A DNA stretch of 64,000 bases from NCBI RefSeq assembly GCF_958979055.1, contig NC_084889.1, forward strand, positions 3,612,761-3,676,760, read 5' to 3'. The translations under genes and the position numbers were made by a program. This DNA is from Alnus glutinosa (taxonomy: Eukaryota; Streptophyta; Magnoliopsida; Fagales; Betulaceae). Positions 19,807 to 32,223 of the stretch are shown here, in pieces. The first letter of the stretch is position 1. Each line of letters starts with the position of its first letter. The notes below the pieces were generated by a model. The model was given only the letters and a program-made list of their open reading frames with translations, did not search any database and had not been told where the DNA came from.

Positions 19807-21961
19807 ATGCTCTTTTCTCACGCATCCTCTACAACTTTCATGACCACTATCCTTGCTTTTTTTCTGTTCCTCTTCTTTCTATTATGGATAGTAAGAAGAG
19901 CCCAAATAACTCCTCGCAAAACAACACTTCCACCAGAAGCTGGTGGCGCCTGGCCTTTGATTGGCCACCTCCACCAATTACGAGGGTCAAAACCAGCCCA
20001 TATAACATTGGGTAACATGGCCGATAAGTATGGATCAATCTTCACTATCCGGCTTGGCGTACATCGTGCTCTCATAGTGAGCAGTTGGGAGATTGCTAAA
20101 GAGTGCTTCACCACCCATGACAAAGTCTTTGCCAGCCGTCCAAAAGCTATAGCTTCAGAACTCATGGGCTACAACTATGCCTTGTTTGTGCTTAGCCCTT
20201 ACGGTCCTCACTGGCGCCAAGTGCGTAAAATAGCTACCGTCGAGGTACTCTCAAACCACCGCCTTGAGATGTTCAAAGACATCCGAGAGTCTGAAGTAAA
20301 TACATCTATAAAAGAGATATATGAGCTCTGGGTCAAGAACAACAACGTGTTGGTAGAGATGAAGAGATGGTTTGGGTCCCTAACCCAAAATATATTATTT
20401 AGGATGGTTATTGGGAAGCGATTTGATGGGACAGCAACCAAGAATGAGAATGAATGGAACGATCAATCCCAGAAGATTTTAAAAGATTTCTTTCAGTTGA
20501 GTGGTACGGTTGTGGTAGCAGATGCGCTTCCTTACCTAAGGTGGTTGGACTTGGGAGGGTACGAGAGAGCAATGAAGCGAACTGCAAAAGAATTTGATGT
20601 TGTGGTTGAAGGTTGGTTAGAAGAACATAAGCAAAGGAAGGTTTCCGGTGAGGCAAAGGGACACAGAGACTTTATGGATGTGATGTTGTCTATTGTTACT
20701 GACAACGAAGAGAACTCCAATCATGATGCTGATACAATCACTAAAGCTACATGTCTGGTAAGCTTTTGATATATCCTAAAACTATATTCACACACGAACA
20801 TATACCTGGAGGCTTTTTGCTCCACCTTGAATATTATGAACATGATTATCTTGTTAACCAAGTGGTTGCCATTCATCAACTACTAGTCTACTATCAGATA
20901 GGCATAGGCATCATCAAGTCTGTGATGGGAAGAATAACAACCAAAATCTTTCTACTGATCTTCACATCCATATATAATTGTACTCATTTCAAACTATCTG
21001 ATGCACGTGTTTTAAGTGGACTTTACACCTATTTATTCGGATGGTTTTTGTTTTAAATTATTCTTATTAGAGAAATGTTAGAACCCTTTTAACACCTTTT
21101 AATTGTCCTTTTGGATAACGTCGATTTAATTTTTTTTTACTTAAAAAATTGCATTTCGTAGGTTATATTTTGAGATTTTTTTTTAATTTTTAATTCCATG
21201 TCAACTAGAAAGACACCAAAAAAACGCTAGAAAGAGCTTTAACATTTCTCTTCTTATTAATACCTACAAGGCATTTAATTTTGGTGCTTTTGAAACATGA
21301 GTGACCTCAAGCTTTCATGCTTTTGTAGTCCCTTCTCGTAGCGGGCGCAGACACAATAGCAACAACATTGACATGGGCTCTGTCTCTACTTCTTAACAAT
21401 CGGGAAGCTCTAAAGAAAGCACAACAAGAGATAGATGTCCAGATTGGGAGGGAGAGGCAAGTAAAGGAATCAGATACGAAAAACTTGGTCTATCTCCAAG
21501 CTATCTTCAAAGAATCAATGCGTTTACACCCTGCCGCATCGCTATCTGTCCCACATGAGTCCACAGAAGACTGTACTTTGGCTGGCTACCACATTCCAGC
21601 AGGCACGCGACTCCTTGTTAATTTTGCAAAAATCCATCGAGACCCACACGTTTGGTCTGATCCAAATGAATTTCGGCCAGAAAGATTCCTTACAACCCAT
21701 AAGGGTATTGATGTTAGGGGCCAGCATTTCGAATTGTTACCATTTGGTGCCGGTAGAAGAGGGTGCCCGGGAACCTCATTAGCGTTACAGGTTATGCAAC
21801 TCACACTTGCCACCTTGTTGCAGGCTTTTGAAATTGCAACCCCGTCAGATGAGCCCGTGGACATGACCGAGAAAGTTGGAATTAACAACGAGAAAACCAC
21901 ACCCGTTGAAGTCCATCTCACTCCACGCCTTGCCACTCAACTATACGCATGGTTTGATTAG
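19807..21961 (+). CDS. CYP82-type cytochrome P450, gene 2
   Basis: Exon 1 is 19807-20757, the intron 20758-21328 (GT...AG, phase 0) and exon 2 is 21329-21961, giving 527 aa. It is an ER-bound plant P450 monooxygenase. The start is the first ATG after the TATA-like site and is shared with genes 3, 4 and 5. Landmarks are the membrane anchor at 11-28, [10 protein letters not shown] at 41-50, the C-helix WRQVRK, I-helix AGADT at 322-326, KESMR at 378-382, FRPERF at 432-437 and FGAGRRGCPG with haem Cys463. It is full length for the family (about 520 aa) with no frame defect. In exon 1 it carries QNILF and QSQKIL where genes 1, 3 and 4 have NVLF and QSRKTL. The reaction and substrate are unknown; CYP82 relatives oxidise terpenoids, alkaloids or phenolics. 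Confidence 0.95.
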
Positions 21962-21997
21962 ATATTTGATAACTAAAATGCAAAGTACAAAATAATG

Positions 21998-22168
21998 AGT
22001 AACACTATTGAGTAAATTGTTCTACGGCTGCCATACAATTAGGATGACGTGCCAGTAAAATCAGCCATTGAGTTTCTTTTTAACAAGTTTTGATCTTAGG
22101 GCTGACTTTTACTTCCACATTGTTAAGTCGTATGACAATCGTATAATAATCTACTAAATAACATTACT
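21998..22168. mobile_element. 3'-flank MITE, copy in unit 2
   Basis: It is orthologous to the MITE after gene 1, with arms near AGTAACACTATTGAGTAAAT and the inverted CTACTAAATAACATTACT. It lies 36 bp after the stop codon. Confidence 0.65.
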
Positions 22169-23655
22169 CTGTAATAATTAGTGTGCGCAAGGATTCCTCC
22201 TTATGTTTTTTTTACATTTTGGGTTATTGAAGTGTATGTGCTTATGTTATACGTGGCAATAATCATTCACGATTAAAGGGAAGTAAGATGTAGGCATGCA
22301 ATAAAAGGACTCCAAGAGTAAGAGCATATCTTCTCACTAGAATTCTAGAATAAAAAGATATATATCTCCTCCATCATTAGTTTAGTAGTAATAGTATTTA
22401 TCAATATATGTAGTTCAAAACCCAATGCATCGACTCTGTTCTTATCAGTGTCTTAGCTTGTAATGCTTATTTAAGTTGGGGATTGATGAATAATATTAAT
22501 TATCAATTATCAATATGTCAACTATTCAGTTGTTTGGGAGGTCTTGGGTTGTACCGCCTCTAAAATTAATCAATTTATTTAATTTATTTGGAATATTACT
22601 AACAAGACTCAACACCTATTAACTGGTAATTAATTGGTAGTATTATCCTGAACACTTAACTTACAAGAGTAAATCATATAGCGGAAAGTGGAATAAAAAT
22701 GATATGAGTTAATACTAAAATATCTTCAAAAATTTAACATCAATTATCGAATATAAACAAAGAGCTCCCAAAAGAGTCATGAACTTAGTATTTTCAACTC
22801 AGTGAAATACTCCCATCTAAAGATCAATCTGGCAAGCCTGTTAACCTGCAAAATAACAAAGTATTTCATAGTGAAAAGTAATTGCGTAAGTTTACGACTT
22901 AATAAGTAAATTATCACAAAGCTGGTTATGCAATAAGCGTTAGATAACATTCTATATCCTTTATAAAACGTGACATGTGTTTTACAAAAATATACATGTT
23001 GTCCCCGTTATTATGCCAGTAGAAAAATGAGTAATTTACTTTCAAGTATAGGAAACACAATTCCTATAATAATTCATTTATATTTTAATGCCTGGAATCA
23101 TGAATAAAACCTATGTTTGGCGCTGTCTCGAGGAATCTATAGTAAAATACTGGTGTCCCGGATTTTGCTGCATACCATCATATACTAATGGCCCGATCAA
23201 ATTAGACATTGGGTTGCCCACTCTATTTGGAAAGTTGTCCTAGTGACCCCATTTGTAAATGGTCCGCCCGTTACAACTAATCATTTGATCCAAGACCAAA
23301 CATAAAAGTAAATCTCTTTAACCATACAGTCTAGCCCATGGCCATTATACTTTCACACAGTGTAACATATCATACAATAAAATTATTCGTTGTCTTTTAT
23401 ATTAGTTTAATTATTATAAATCACATATATAACAAATATATAATTTACTACCTCTTATCTTTGAGTACCAAATTAAATCTTTTGATTATTTTCATACTTA
23501 TGAAATCCCACTTCATCTTGTACATAAAATTTCAATAATTCTTACAAATCACTTGGGTCCGAGCTTAAAAATAATCAATTCCATTAAAGCCATCTCGATG
23601 AGATATTTCATATTGCTTTGATTAAATCAAATGATTATGGATTTCATCTTGAAAA
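22169..23655. repeat. 3' flank and TE-like spacer, unit 2
   Basis: It is non-coding and collinear with 11621-13080 of unit 1. Homology to unit 1 stops near 23655, where an unrelated block begins. Confidence 0.5.
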
Positions 23656-24055
23656 GTAGGCTACTGTGTTAGTTGGAATGTGTTGTTCTAACAAAAGGAG
23701 CAAGATAATGTTAGTTTCAAGAGCTATGTCATCCACGTAAAGCCTTGCAAGAACGTCAAGAAGTACACAATTCATCAAGCTGAAATTTCTCAATTTCAGT
23801 TCAAAAACTGAGAGCTTAATCTTTATTTTTCATTTTCTGAATCTTTGGACAACGGTTTTCTTTACTTCTTTTTTCCCAAAAACTTTCTTTTCAATTTTGC
23901 TTATTGATTTTTAATTTGAAGGGAATAATAAAAATATAAAATTTGGGTTATGTTTAATTTACTTAAAATTTAGCTTTATGTACTTTAATTCCTACTTACA
24001 AAAAAAAAAAAAAAAAAAAAAAAAATTGGCCCCCTCAAATTAAAATGTTTGGCTC
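23656..24055. repeat. replacement block in unit 2, TE-derived
   Basis: This block is not found in units 1, 3 or 4. It ends with an A run (24000-24025) and TTGGCCCCCTCAAATTAAAA followed by a GGCTCCGTCCCT string, a pattern common at plant retroelement remnants. It is non-coding. It replaces roughly the end of the spacer in unit 1. Confidence 0.35.
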
Positions 24056-24069
24056 CGTCCCTATCTCCA

Positions 24070-24382
24070 TCGCTCGATCTTCAAACGGTTCTAAACGAAA
24101 CCCTTTTCTCTAAGTCCTTTCACATCCTCGTCGGTGCCAATAATACCACCGGCCATTCATTAATATAGTGTAACGCGTAAAATCGCCCGAAGCATTTGAA
24201 CCTTGGTATGCTACTAAGTTTCACAAAATTGCCTCATGATCATCAGTCAAAAGCAGTGGTTGGGATAGTACCGGCCATTTGTGGATTTTGAGAGCTCGTG
24301 AGTCATGAATCACACAATTAGGGATTGTATATAATTTCCTCGACCAACGGCGGTCTGCTCATGATGTTATTGTTTGACATTG
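24070..24382 (-). pseudogene. DUF247 (UPF0481)-like relic, unit 2, central part
   Basis: Homologous to 15478-15764. The minus strand again encodes LVAYQGS and DEDVKGLREK-like residues, with extra frame defects. It is a pseudogene in the same position of the repeat unit. Confidence 0.5.
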
Positions 24383-24404
24383 AGTTCTCATTTTTTTTGG
24401 CTTA

Positions 24405-24714
24405 ACAAGGTTACAGTCTTACCTGCTCTGAACAATCCGGATAACTTTTAAGATTGTGAATCCGGGAAGAAGGTTACAGTCTTACATAGGATTGTTCAAA
24501 GCAGGTAAAGCATGTGTTGGAAACGAACCAGCTGCTTAAAGCGATGCGGATAAGGTGGGGAGACTATTTTACAGTGGCCTACTTTGGAAACTGGTCCGTA
24601 CTTTGTTGTTTTTTGATTTTTCTTTGTGCAGTCAACGTTTTCCTTCCCCAAATCATCATCACTTTTCAATGTTTCTTATTTCTTAATGTTATAAAAATAT
24701 GGTGGAAAAAATAG
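24405..24714 (+). pseudogene. DUF247-like C-terminal piece, unit 2
   Basis: The plus strand encodes NQLLKAMRIRWGDYFTVAYF, then GNWS and a hydrophobic run of about 35 residues resembling a C-terminal membrane helix. It is inverted relative to the central piece and preceded by the same inverted-repeat junction (about 24419-24508). Confidence 0.4.
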
Positions 24715-25710
24715 ACATAAAATTTGAAAATTATTTTTTAAATAAGATGAAATTGAGAATGAAAATAATCGTATAAAATATTTAAAGATTATTTTTAGAA
24801 TAATATATTTTATTTTCTATACAAGAATTGTACTTTGTCTATAAGTTTACAGTTATGTTTTGTATTTTTATTTATTTCTATTTTTTTAAAAAAAAATACT
24901 CAAACTTTGTCTCTCTCTCTCTATATATATATATATATAAAAGCAGGTGTGTATTATTTTGACAATCAAGTTTTGAATTATCATTTAAATTTTAAATTTT
25001 TCAGAGTTATTTATCTATTTACTTATTTAAGACAATTATGGTTAATTTTGTTTCTCTATTTGTTATTTTTTCTCTTTATGAATTCTTTTTTCTATCTTCC
25101 ATTTATAATTTTTGTTGTTATTGTCCGCTATGAGAATAATCTTAATTTTATCCCACTTTAAAAAGGATCCTTCTTTTTTCTTTTTGTTCTAATTAGCGTT
25201 GCTTTCTACTTTGTTTCTAGTGCATGGAGACGGTTTCTTTCTTATTTTTGTCGCTTCTGTGAAGCAGTTGAGCGTTGAAAAGTATGTTTGGAATTATTAA
25301 AAAAGGCTATGGATCGTATATATTTAAGTTGCTAGCTAGCGTGACATTAACAGATCATTAATTAAGTAATCAAATTAGTATTAAACGTGCAAAAGTCGCA
25401 ACTCAAAAACACAAAAGTATATCAAAATATTATTGAAAAGTGTAAAAGTCACAATTCAAGAACACATAAGTATATCAATATATGAGAGAAATTTTTCTAA
25501 ATTGTGCCCATTTGAATGTGAGATGCACATACATTTTTAAATAATATGGGAAGCACATAAAACAAAATTTCAACTTTGTTCTTGCTATTAAAAATGCATG
25601 TGAATCTCATGTGCCAATGAACAAATGATATTTTTATATACTAGGTTGGAGGAACTCTTCAAATTCAATTTGAAAGAAATATTTGACCATCAAAATATTA
25701 CGAATTAAAA

Positions 25711-25746
<36 letters not shown>
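24715..25746. other. AT-rich spacer, unit 2
   Basis: Non-coding. It contains a CT/TA microsatellite at about 24910-24940 and the uninterrupted target (near 25470-25490) of the poly(A) element found in unit 1. Nothing else was seen. Confidence 0.5.
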
Positions 25747-25747
<1 letters not shown>

Positions 25748-26408
25748 GGCCCTAGACTTCACCCCTCAGAAAACAAATTTAAGAGGAGGATCCTCCTCTC
25801 CCTTTCCCTTTTCTACTCCCCGCTCCTACCCTTCTTCCATTTTGGTTTTTTCTTTTATTTGTAATTGTTCTCCGACCAGATCAACAATTTTGGTCTCTCT
25901 GCTATGTATTCATCCTTTTACCTTCGGGTTGTGCCGTTCATCTCTTCCCTGGCCGTTGCTACTGTTTGTATTTTTGCTTTGAATAAGAGTTTTCTTCTCT
26001 TTAGATCTGCTCAATCTCATGGACAATCTATTAGATGAAGGTTAATTAGTTAGGTGTGAGAGGTTATCTTTTACGATCTGGATAATTCGGTGTGAGGGGT
26101 TATTTCTCACGGTTTAAATAAATTTTCCTAAGATATTCGGCTACGATTGTCTTAAATCTAGTCTGCTCGGAACAAATACTCTTTAACTATTTTTGTACGT
26201 AGGTTAGTGGAAGATGAAAATCATAGATAACACTTTATTGTAAGAATTTTGTTTGTATCTATCATCGACTATGTAACCTCATAGCATGTTGCTAAGATTT
26301 TGTAAAGCTTTATGATTTGTGATGTGTAAGAACTTTATACTTGTGATCTTTAATTAATGAATTAATATTTAAACCTTTCGTTAAAAAAAAAAAAAAAAAA
26401 AAAAAAAA
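25747..26408 (+). mobile_element. poly(A)-tailed retroposon-like block, unit 2
   Basis: Homologous to 18165-19245 without the tandem duplication. It ends in an A tract at 26383-26408. It is non-coding. Confidence 0.45.
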
Positions 26409-26539
26409 GGTGCCAATGTCGCGGCTCAAAAACACGAAAGTATACCAAAATGTTAATTATTAAAAATCGCAAAAGTCACAACTCATGAACACGGAAATAT
26501 ATTGAAATATTATTAAAAAGTATAATAATCGTAACCGAC

Positions 26540-26957
26540 CAAGTACACAGAAGTTTATGAAAGATACACCAATCATCTTGAATAATTAATGTAGTTTAAT
26601 TTATAGGCTCAATCTTTCTTCATATGGGGTAGGGGGTTGCCATTCATACAAAAGATCAACGTCCTAGCAGAACGTGTTCTTCAAGGGACTAAATTACTAT
26701 GGTCTAATTCTTCAAACGGTACGTGTGTCCTCCGACTTTTTGTAAGCCATTGGCAATCTTTCAATAATTATATATTGTTAATTCACTAGTCGGCGTGTAT
26801 GACCTCACACTCATCATAATTTTCTTCTTCATACAATTACGTATATTATCATTATTCACGAATTGAATTATCAGCCTGAATTTTTGAATATATACCAGGG
26901 ATTGCCCACAACAGACCATACCTCTTCTCCTCAAACCTCCATCGTTCGTGCAGAAGT
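26540..26957 (+). promoter_or_regulatory. promoter region of CYP82 gene 3
   Basis: Near-identical to the gene 2 promoter, including GGTACGTGTGTCC near 26718 and the TATA-like GAATATATACC near 26886-26896. A small deletion near 26838 removes a TTTGC-TATTTTTCG segment present in genes 1, 2 and 4. Confidence 0.5.
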
Positions 26958-29143
26958 ATGCTCTTTTCTCACGCATCCTCTACAACTTTCATGTCCACTA
27001 TCCTTGCTTTTTTTCTGTTCCTCTTCTTTCTATTATGGATAGTAAGAAGAGCCCAGATAACTCGTAAAACAACACTTCCACCAGAAGCTGGTGGCGCCTG
27101 GCCTTTGATTGGCCACCTCCACCAATTACGAGGGACAAAACCAGCCCATATAACATTGGGTAACATGGCCGATAAGTATGGATCAATCTTCACTATCCGA
27201 CTCGGCGTACATCGTGCTCTCATAGTGAGCAGTTGGGAGATTGCTAAAGAGTGCTTCACCACCAATGACAAAGTCTTTGCCAGCCGTCCAAAAGCCATAG
27301 CTTCAGAACTCATGGGCTACAACTATGCCTTGTTTGTGCTTAGCCCTTACGGTCCTCACTGGCGCCAAATACGTAAAATAGCTACCGTCGAGGTCCTCTC
27401 CAACCACCGCCTTGAGATGTTCAAAGACATCCGAGAGTCTGAAGTAAATACATCTATAAAAGAGATATATGAGCTCTGGGTCAAGAACAACAACGTGTTG
27501 GTGGAGATGAAGAGATGGTTTGGGTCCCTAACCCAAAATGTATTATTTAGGATGGTTATTGGGAAACGATTTGATGGGACTGCAACCAAGAATGAGAATG
27601 AATGGAACGATCAATCCCGGAAGACATTAAAAGATTTCTTTCAGTTGAGTGGTACGGTTGTGGTAGCAGATGCGCTTCCTTACCTAAGGTGGTTGGACTT
27701 GGGAGGGTACGAGAGAGCAATGAAGCGAACTGCAAAAGAATTTGATGTTGTGGTTGAAGGTTGGTTAGAAGAACATAAGCAAAGGAAGGTTTCCGGTGAG
27801 GCAAAGGGACACAGAGACTTTATGGATGTGATGTTGTCTATTGTTACTGACAACGAAGAGAACTCCAATCACGATGCTGATACAATCACTAAAGCTACAT
27901 GTCTGGTAAGCTTTTGATATATCCTATAACTACATTCACACACGAACATATACCAGGAGGCTTTTTGCTTCACCTTGAATATTATGAACATGATTATATT
28001 GTTAACCAAGTGGTTGCCATTCATCAACTACTAGTCTACTAGCTATCAGATAGGCATAGGCATCATCAAGTCTGTGATGGGAAGAATAACAACCAAAATA
28101 TTTCTACTGATCTTCACATCTATATATAATTGTACTCATTTCAAACTATCTGATGCACGTGTTTTAAGTGGACTTTACACCTATTTATTCGGATGGCTTT
28201 TGTTTTAAGTTATTCTTATTAGATAAATGTTAGAACACCTTTTAACATCTTTTTATTGTCCTTTTGGATAACGTCGATTTAATTTTTTTTATTTAAAAAA
28301 TTGCATTTCGTAGGTTACCTTTTGAGAAATTTTTTTTTTTTTTTAATCCATGTCATCAGAAAGACACAAAAACAAACGCTAGAAGGAGCTTTAACATTTC
28401 TGATCTTATTAATACCTACCAGGCATTTAATTTTGGTGCTTTTGAAATGTTGAGTAACCTCAAGATTTTTAGCCTGACCATCTCATGCTTCCACTTTCGT
28501 GTTTTTGTAGTCCCTTCTCGTAGCGGGCGCAGACACAATAGCAACAACATTGACATGGGCTATGTCTCTACTTCTTAACAATCGGGAAGCTCTAAAGAAA
28601 GCACAACAAGAGATAGATGTCCAGATTGGGAGGGAGAGGCAAGTGAAGGAATCAGATATGAAAAACTTGGTCTATCTCCAAGCTATCTTCAAAGAATCAA
28701 TGCGTTTACACCCTGCCGCATCGCTATCTGTCCCACATGAGTCCACAGAAGACTGTACTTTGGCTGGCTACCACATTCCAGCAGGCACGCGACTCCTTGT
28801 TAATTTTGCAAAAATTCATCGAGACCCACACATTTGGTCTGATCCAAATGAATTTCGGCCAAAAAGATTCCTTACAACCCATAAGGGTATTGATGTTAGG
28901 GGCCAGCATTTCGAATTGTTACCATTTGGTGCCGGTAGAAGAGGGTGCCCGGGAACCTCATTGGCGTTACAGGTTATGCAACTCACACTTGCCACCTTGT
29001 TGCAGGCTTTTGAAATTGCAACCCCGTCAGATGAGCCCGTGGACATGACTGAGAAAGTTGGAATTAACAACGAGAAAACCACACCCGTTGAAGTCCATCT
29101 CACTCCACGCCTTGCTACTCAACTATATGCATGGTTTGATTAG
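26958..29143 (+). CDS. CYP82-type cytochrome P450, gene 3
   Basis: Exon 1 is 26958-27905, the intron 27906-28510 and exon 2 is 28511-29143, giving 526 aa. It has the same layout as gene 2, with one proline codon missing after the anchor (ITRKT instead of ITPRKT). The anchor, hinge, AGADT (321-325), KESMR and FGAGRRGCPG with Cys462 are kept. Only four exon-2 residues differ from gene 2: Leu to Met in TWAM, Thr to Met in SDMKN, Val to Ile in HIWSD, and Glu to Lys at 434. The last turns the conserved PERF motif into PKRF. That glutamate lies in a strongly conserved P450 motif whose arginine joins the ExxR network, so stability or haem pocket assembly might be affected. The frame is otherwise intact. 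Whether the enzyme is active is uncertain. Confidence 0.93.
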
Positions 29144-29179
29144 ATATTTGATAACTGAAATGCGAACTACAAAATAATG

Positions 29180-29350
29180 AGTAACACTATTGAGTAAACT
29201 GTTCTATGGCTGCCATACAACTAAGATGACGTGCCAGTAAAATCAGCCATTGATTTTCTTTTTAACAAGTGTTGATTCTATGGCTGACTTTAACTTCCAC
29301 ATTATTAAGTTGTATGGCAGTCGTATAACAATCTACTAAATGGCGTTATT
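29180..29350. mobile_element. 3'-flank MITE, copy in unit 3
   Basis: It has the same inverted-repeat element as after genes 1 and 2, starting about 37 bp after the stop codon. The right end has drifted (GGCGTTATT). Confidence 0.6.
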
Positions 29351-30185
29351 CTTTAATAATTAGTGTGCACAAGGATTCCTCCTTATGTTTTCCGTTTTAC
29401 ATTTTGGGTTATTAGGGTGTATGTGCTTATGTTATACATGGCAATAATCATTCACGATTAAAGGGAAGTAAGATGTAGGCATGCAATAAAAGGATTGAGC
29501 ATATCTTCTCAGTAGAATTCTAGAATAAGAAGATATCTCCTCAGTAGTTTAGTAGTAATAGTGTTTATCAATATATGTAGTTCAAAACCCAATGTAATTC
29601 ATCGACTATGTTCTTATCTGTGTCTTAGCTTGTAACGCTTATTTAAGTTGGGGATTGATGAATAATATTAATTGCCAATTATCAATATTTCAACTATATA
29701 TTCAGTTGTTTGGGAGGTCTTGGGTTGTACCACCCCTAAAATTAATCGATTTATTTAATTTATTTGGAGTGTTACTAACAAGACTCAACACTTATTAACT
29801 GGTAATTAGTAGATGGTATTATCCTGAACACTTAACTTACGAGAGTAAATCATATAGTGGAAAGCGGAATAAAAATGATATGAGTTAATACTAAAATATC
29901 TTCAAAAATTCAACATCTATCATCGAATATAAACAACGAGCTCCCAAAAGGGTCATGAACTTAGTATTTTCAACTTAGTGAAATACTCACATCTAAAGAT
30001 CAATCTGGCAAACCTGTTAACCTGCAAAACACCGAAGTATTTCATAATGAAAAGTAACTACGTAAATTTACGACTTAATAAGTAAATTATCACAAAGTTA
30101 GTTATGCAATAAGCATTAGATAACATTCTATATCCTTTATAAAACGTGACATGCGTTTTACAAAATGATACGTGTTGTCCCCGTA
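29351..30185. repeat. 3' flank and truncated TE-like spacer, unit 3
   Basis: Collinear with 11621-12445 of unit 1, then joined abruptly (near 30183) to sequence equivalent to about 15030 of unit 1. Unit 3 therefore lost about 2.6 kb relative to unit 1. It is non-coding. Confidence 0.55.
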
Positions 30186-30598
30186 TATTGGAGAGATATT
30201 GAATAAAAGGATCTCGATATACTGGGTTTATGTTTTAGGCTTGAGGATTTGCCCTATTTTGGCCGATTTTGGTGAGAACTTGAGAGAGTTTTCTTCCCCT
30301 TGGATGGCCGAATGGATGGTGGTTGATTAAGGAAGTTGATGTTGTTCTGTTTTGGTTGATTTTTTCTTTTATTGAGTATGTTGTTCTGGTGCAATTTTGA
30401 TGTTAATGACAATTTTAAAGTAGTTAAAGTGGTTGCTTTCAATACCAATAAAAAAAATAATATCTAGTTAAAATAGAGAAATATTTAGTGAATTTGATAT
30501 AGGGAACTTTTTAAAAATGATAGATAAAATAACAAAAGTAGATTATTTAGCAAAAATTTAAAGAAAATTTAGAGAGTTCTCTTTGGATACGTACCCTA
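30186..30598. mobile_element. right end of the SPL2-fragment element, unit 3
   Basis: Homologous to 15030-15435 (shared GATATTGAATAAAAGGATCT and CCGAATGGATGGTGGTTGAT). The left half with the captured gene fragment is missing, removed with the deletion at 30185. Confidence 0.6.
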
Positions 30599-30624
30599 AC
30601 AGATATGTTTGCCACCTCTCCATC

Positions 30625-30933
30625 GCTTGATCTTAAAAACGGTTCAAAACGAAACCCCTTTCTCTAAATCCTTTCATATCCTCGGCGGTGCCAATACTAC
30701 CACCATTCATTAATGCAGTGTAACGCGTAAAATCGCCTGATGCATTTGAACCTTGGTATGCTACTAAGTTTCGCAAAATCGCCTCATGATCATCAGTCAA
30801 AAGCAGTGGTCGGGATAGTACCGGCCATTTGTGGATTTTGAGAGCTCACGAGTCATGAATCACACAAGGGATTGTATATAATTTCCTCGACCAAATGGCG
30901 GTCTGCTCACGATGTTATTGTTTGACATTGAGT
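30625..30933 (-). pseudogene. DUF247 (UPF0481)-like relic, unit 3, central part
   Basis: Homologous to the unit 1 and 2 relics (LVAYQGSNASG-like residues on the minus strand). Frame defects remain. It is a pseudogene. Confidence 0.5.
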
Positions 30934-30957
30934 TCTCATTTTTCTGGCTTAACAAGG

Positions 30958-31250
30958 CCACGTACAGTCTTACCTGCTCTGAACAATCCGGGTTACTTTT
31001 AAGATTGTGAATCCGGGAAGAAGGTTACAGACTTACAGTCTTACATAGGATTGTTCAAAGCAGGTAAAGCATGTGTTGGAAACGAACCAGCTGCTTAAAA
31101 CGATGCGGATAAGGTGGGGAGACTATTTTACAATGGCCTACTTTGGAAACTGGTCCATACGTTGTTGTTTTTTGTTTTTTTTTATTTGTGCTGCAGTCAA
31201 CGTTTTCCTCCCTCAATTCATCATCACTTTTCAATGTTTCTTATTTCTTA
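30958..31250 (+). pseudogene. DUF247-like C-terminal piece, unit 3
   Basis: The plus strand encodes NQLLKTMRIRWGDYFTMAYF followed by a hydrophobic stretch. The same inverted-repeat junction precedes it, with a small extra repeat (CTTACAGTCTTACA) near 31033. Confidence 0.4.
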
Positions 31251-32223
31251 ATGTTACAAAAATGACGCAGGGAAAATCAGCTCTAAGATTTGAAAATTAT
31301 TTTTTAAATAAAATCATATCAAAAATGAAAATAACCGTATAAAATATTTGTAGATTATTTTTAGAATAATATATTTTATTTTTTGTATAAAAATTTTACT
31401 TTGTCTATAAATTTATAGTTATATTTTGTATTTTTACTTTTATTTTTTTTCTTGAAAAATACTCAAATTTTGCCTATATAAAGGCAAGCCTGTTTTATTT
31501 TGGCGATCACGTTTTAAATTATCAAATAAATTTTAAGCCTTTCAATTATTTTTCTATTTACTTATTTGGGATAATTAAGATTTTTTTCTTCTTCCCTATT
31601 TGTTATTTTTTTTTTTCTGAATTATATTCTCTTTTTTTTTTTTTCTTTATTTCTTTTTGTTCTAAGCGTTGCTTTCTACTTTGTTTCTTGTGGAGACGGT
31701 TTCTTTGTTATTTTTGTGGCTTTTGTGAAGCAGTTGAGCGTTGAAAAGTATGTTTGGAATTATTAAAGAAAGCGATGGATCGTATATATTTAGGTTACTA
31801 GCGTGACATTAGCTCATTAAGTAATCAAATTAGTATTAAACGTCCTAAAGTCGCAACTCAAAAACACAAAAGTATATCCTTTAAAATATAAATAAATAAA
31901 TAAAAGCACAAAGGTATATCAAAATATTATTGAAAAGTGTAAAAGTCACAATTTAAGAACACATAAGTATATCAAGATATGACAAAATTTAGAAAAGAAA
32001 TTTTTCTAAATTCTGTCCATTTGAATGTGAGGTGCACATACATTTTTAAATGACATTGGAAGCACATAAAAAAAAATTTCAACTTTGTTCTTGCTATTAA
32101 AAATGCATGTGAATCTCATGTGCCAATGAACAAATGATATTTTTAGAGACTAGGTTGGAAAAACTTTTCAAATTCAATTTGAAAGAAATATTTGTCCATC
32201 AAAATATTACTAAAAAAAAAAAA
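31251..32223. other. AT-rich spacer, unit 3
   Basis: Non-coding and homologous to the spacers in units 1 and 2. It includes a TAAA repeat near 31890 and uninterrupted target sites of insertions found in other units (near 31966 and 31920). Confidence 0.5.

Noticed and set aside
20751-21056. 101-codon ORF starting inside exon 1 of gene 2 (also 42212-42517 in gene 4)
   Set aside because: It lies mostly in the intron between a good GT donor and AG acceptor. It is disrupted in gene 3 and absent from gene 1, so it is intron sequence.
24835-25161. 108-codon hydrophobic ORF in unit 2
   Set aside because: AT-rich spacer with a CT/TA microsatellite. The equivalent sequence in other units is not open.
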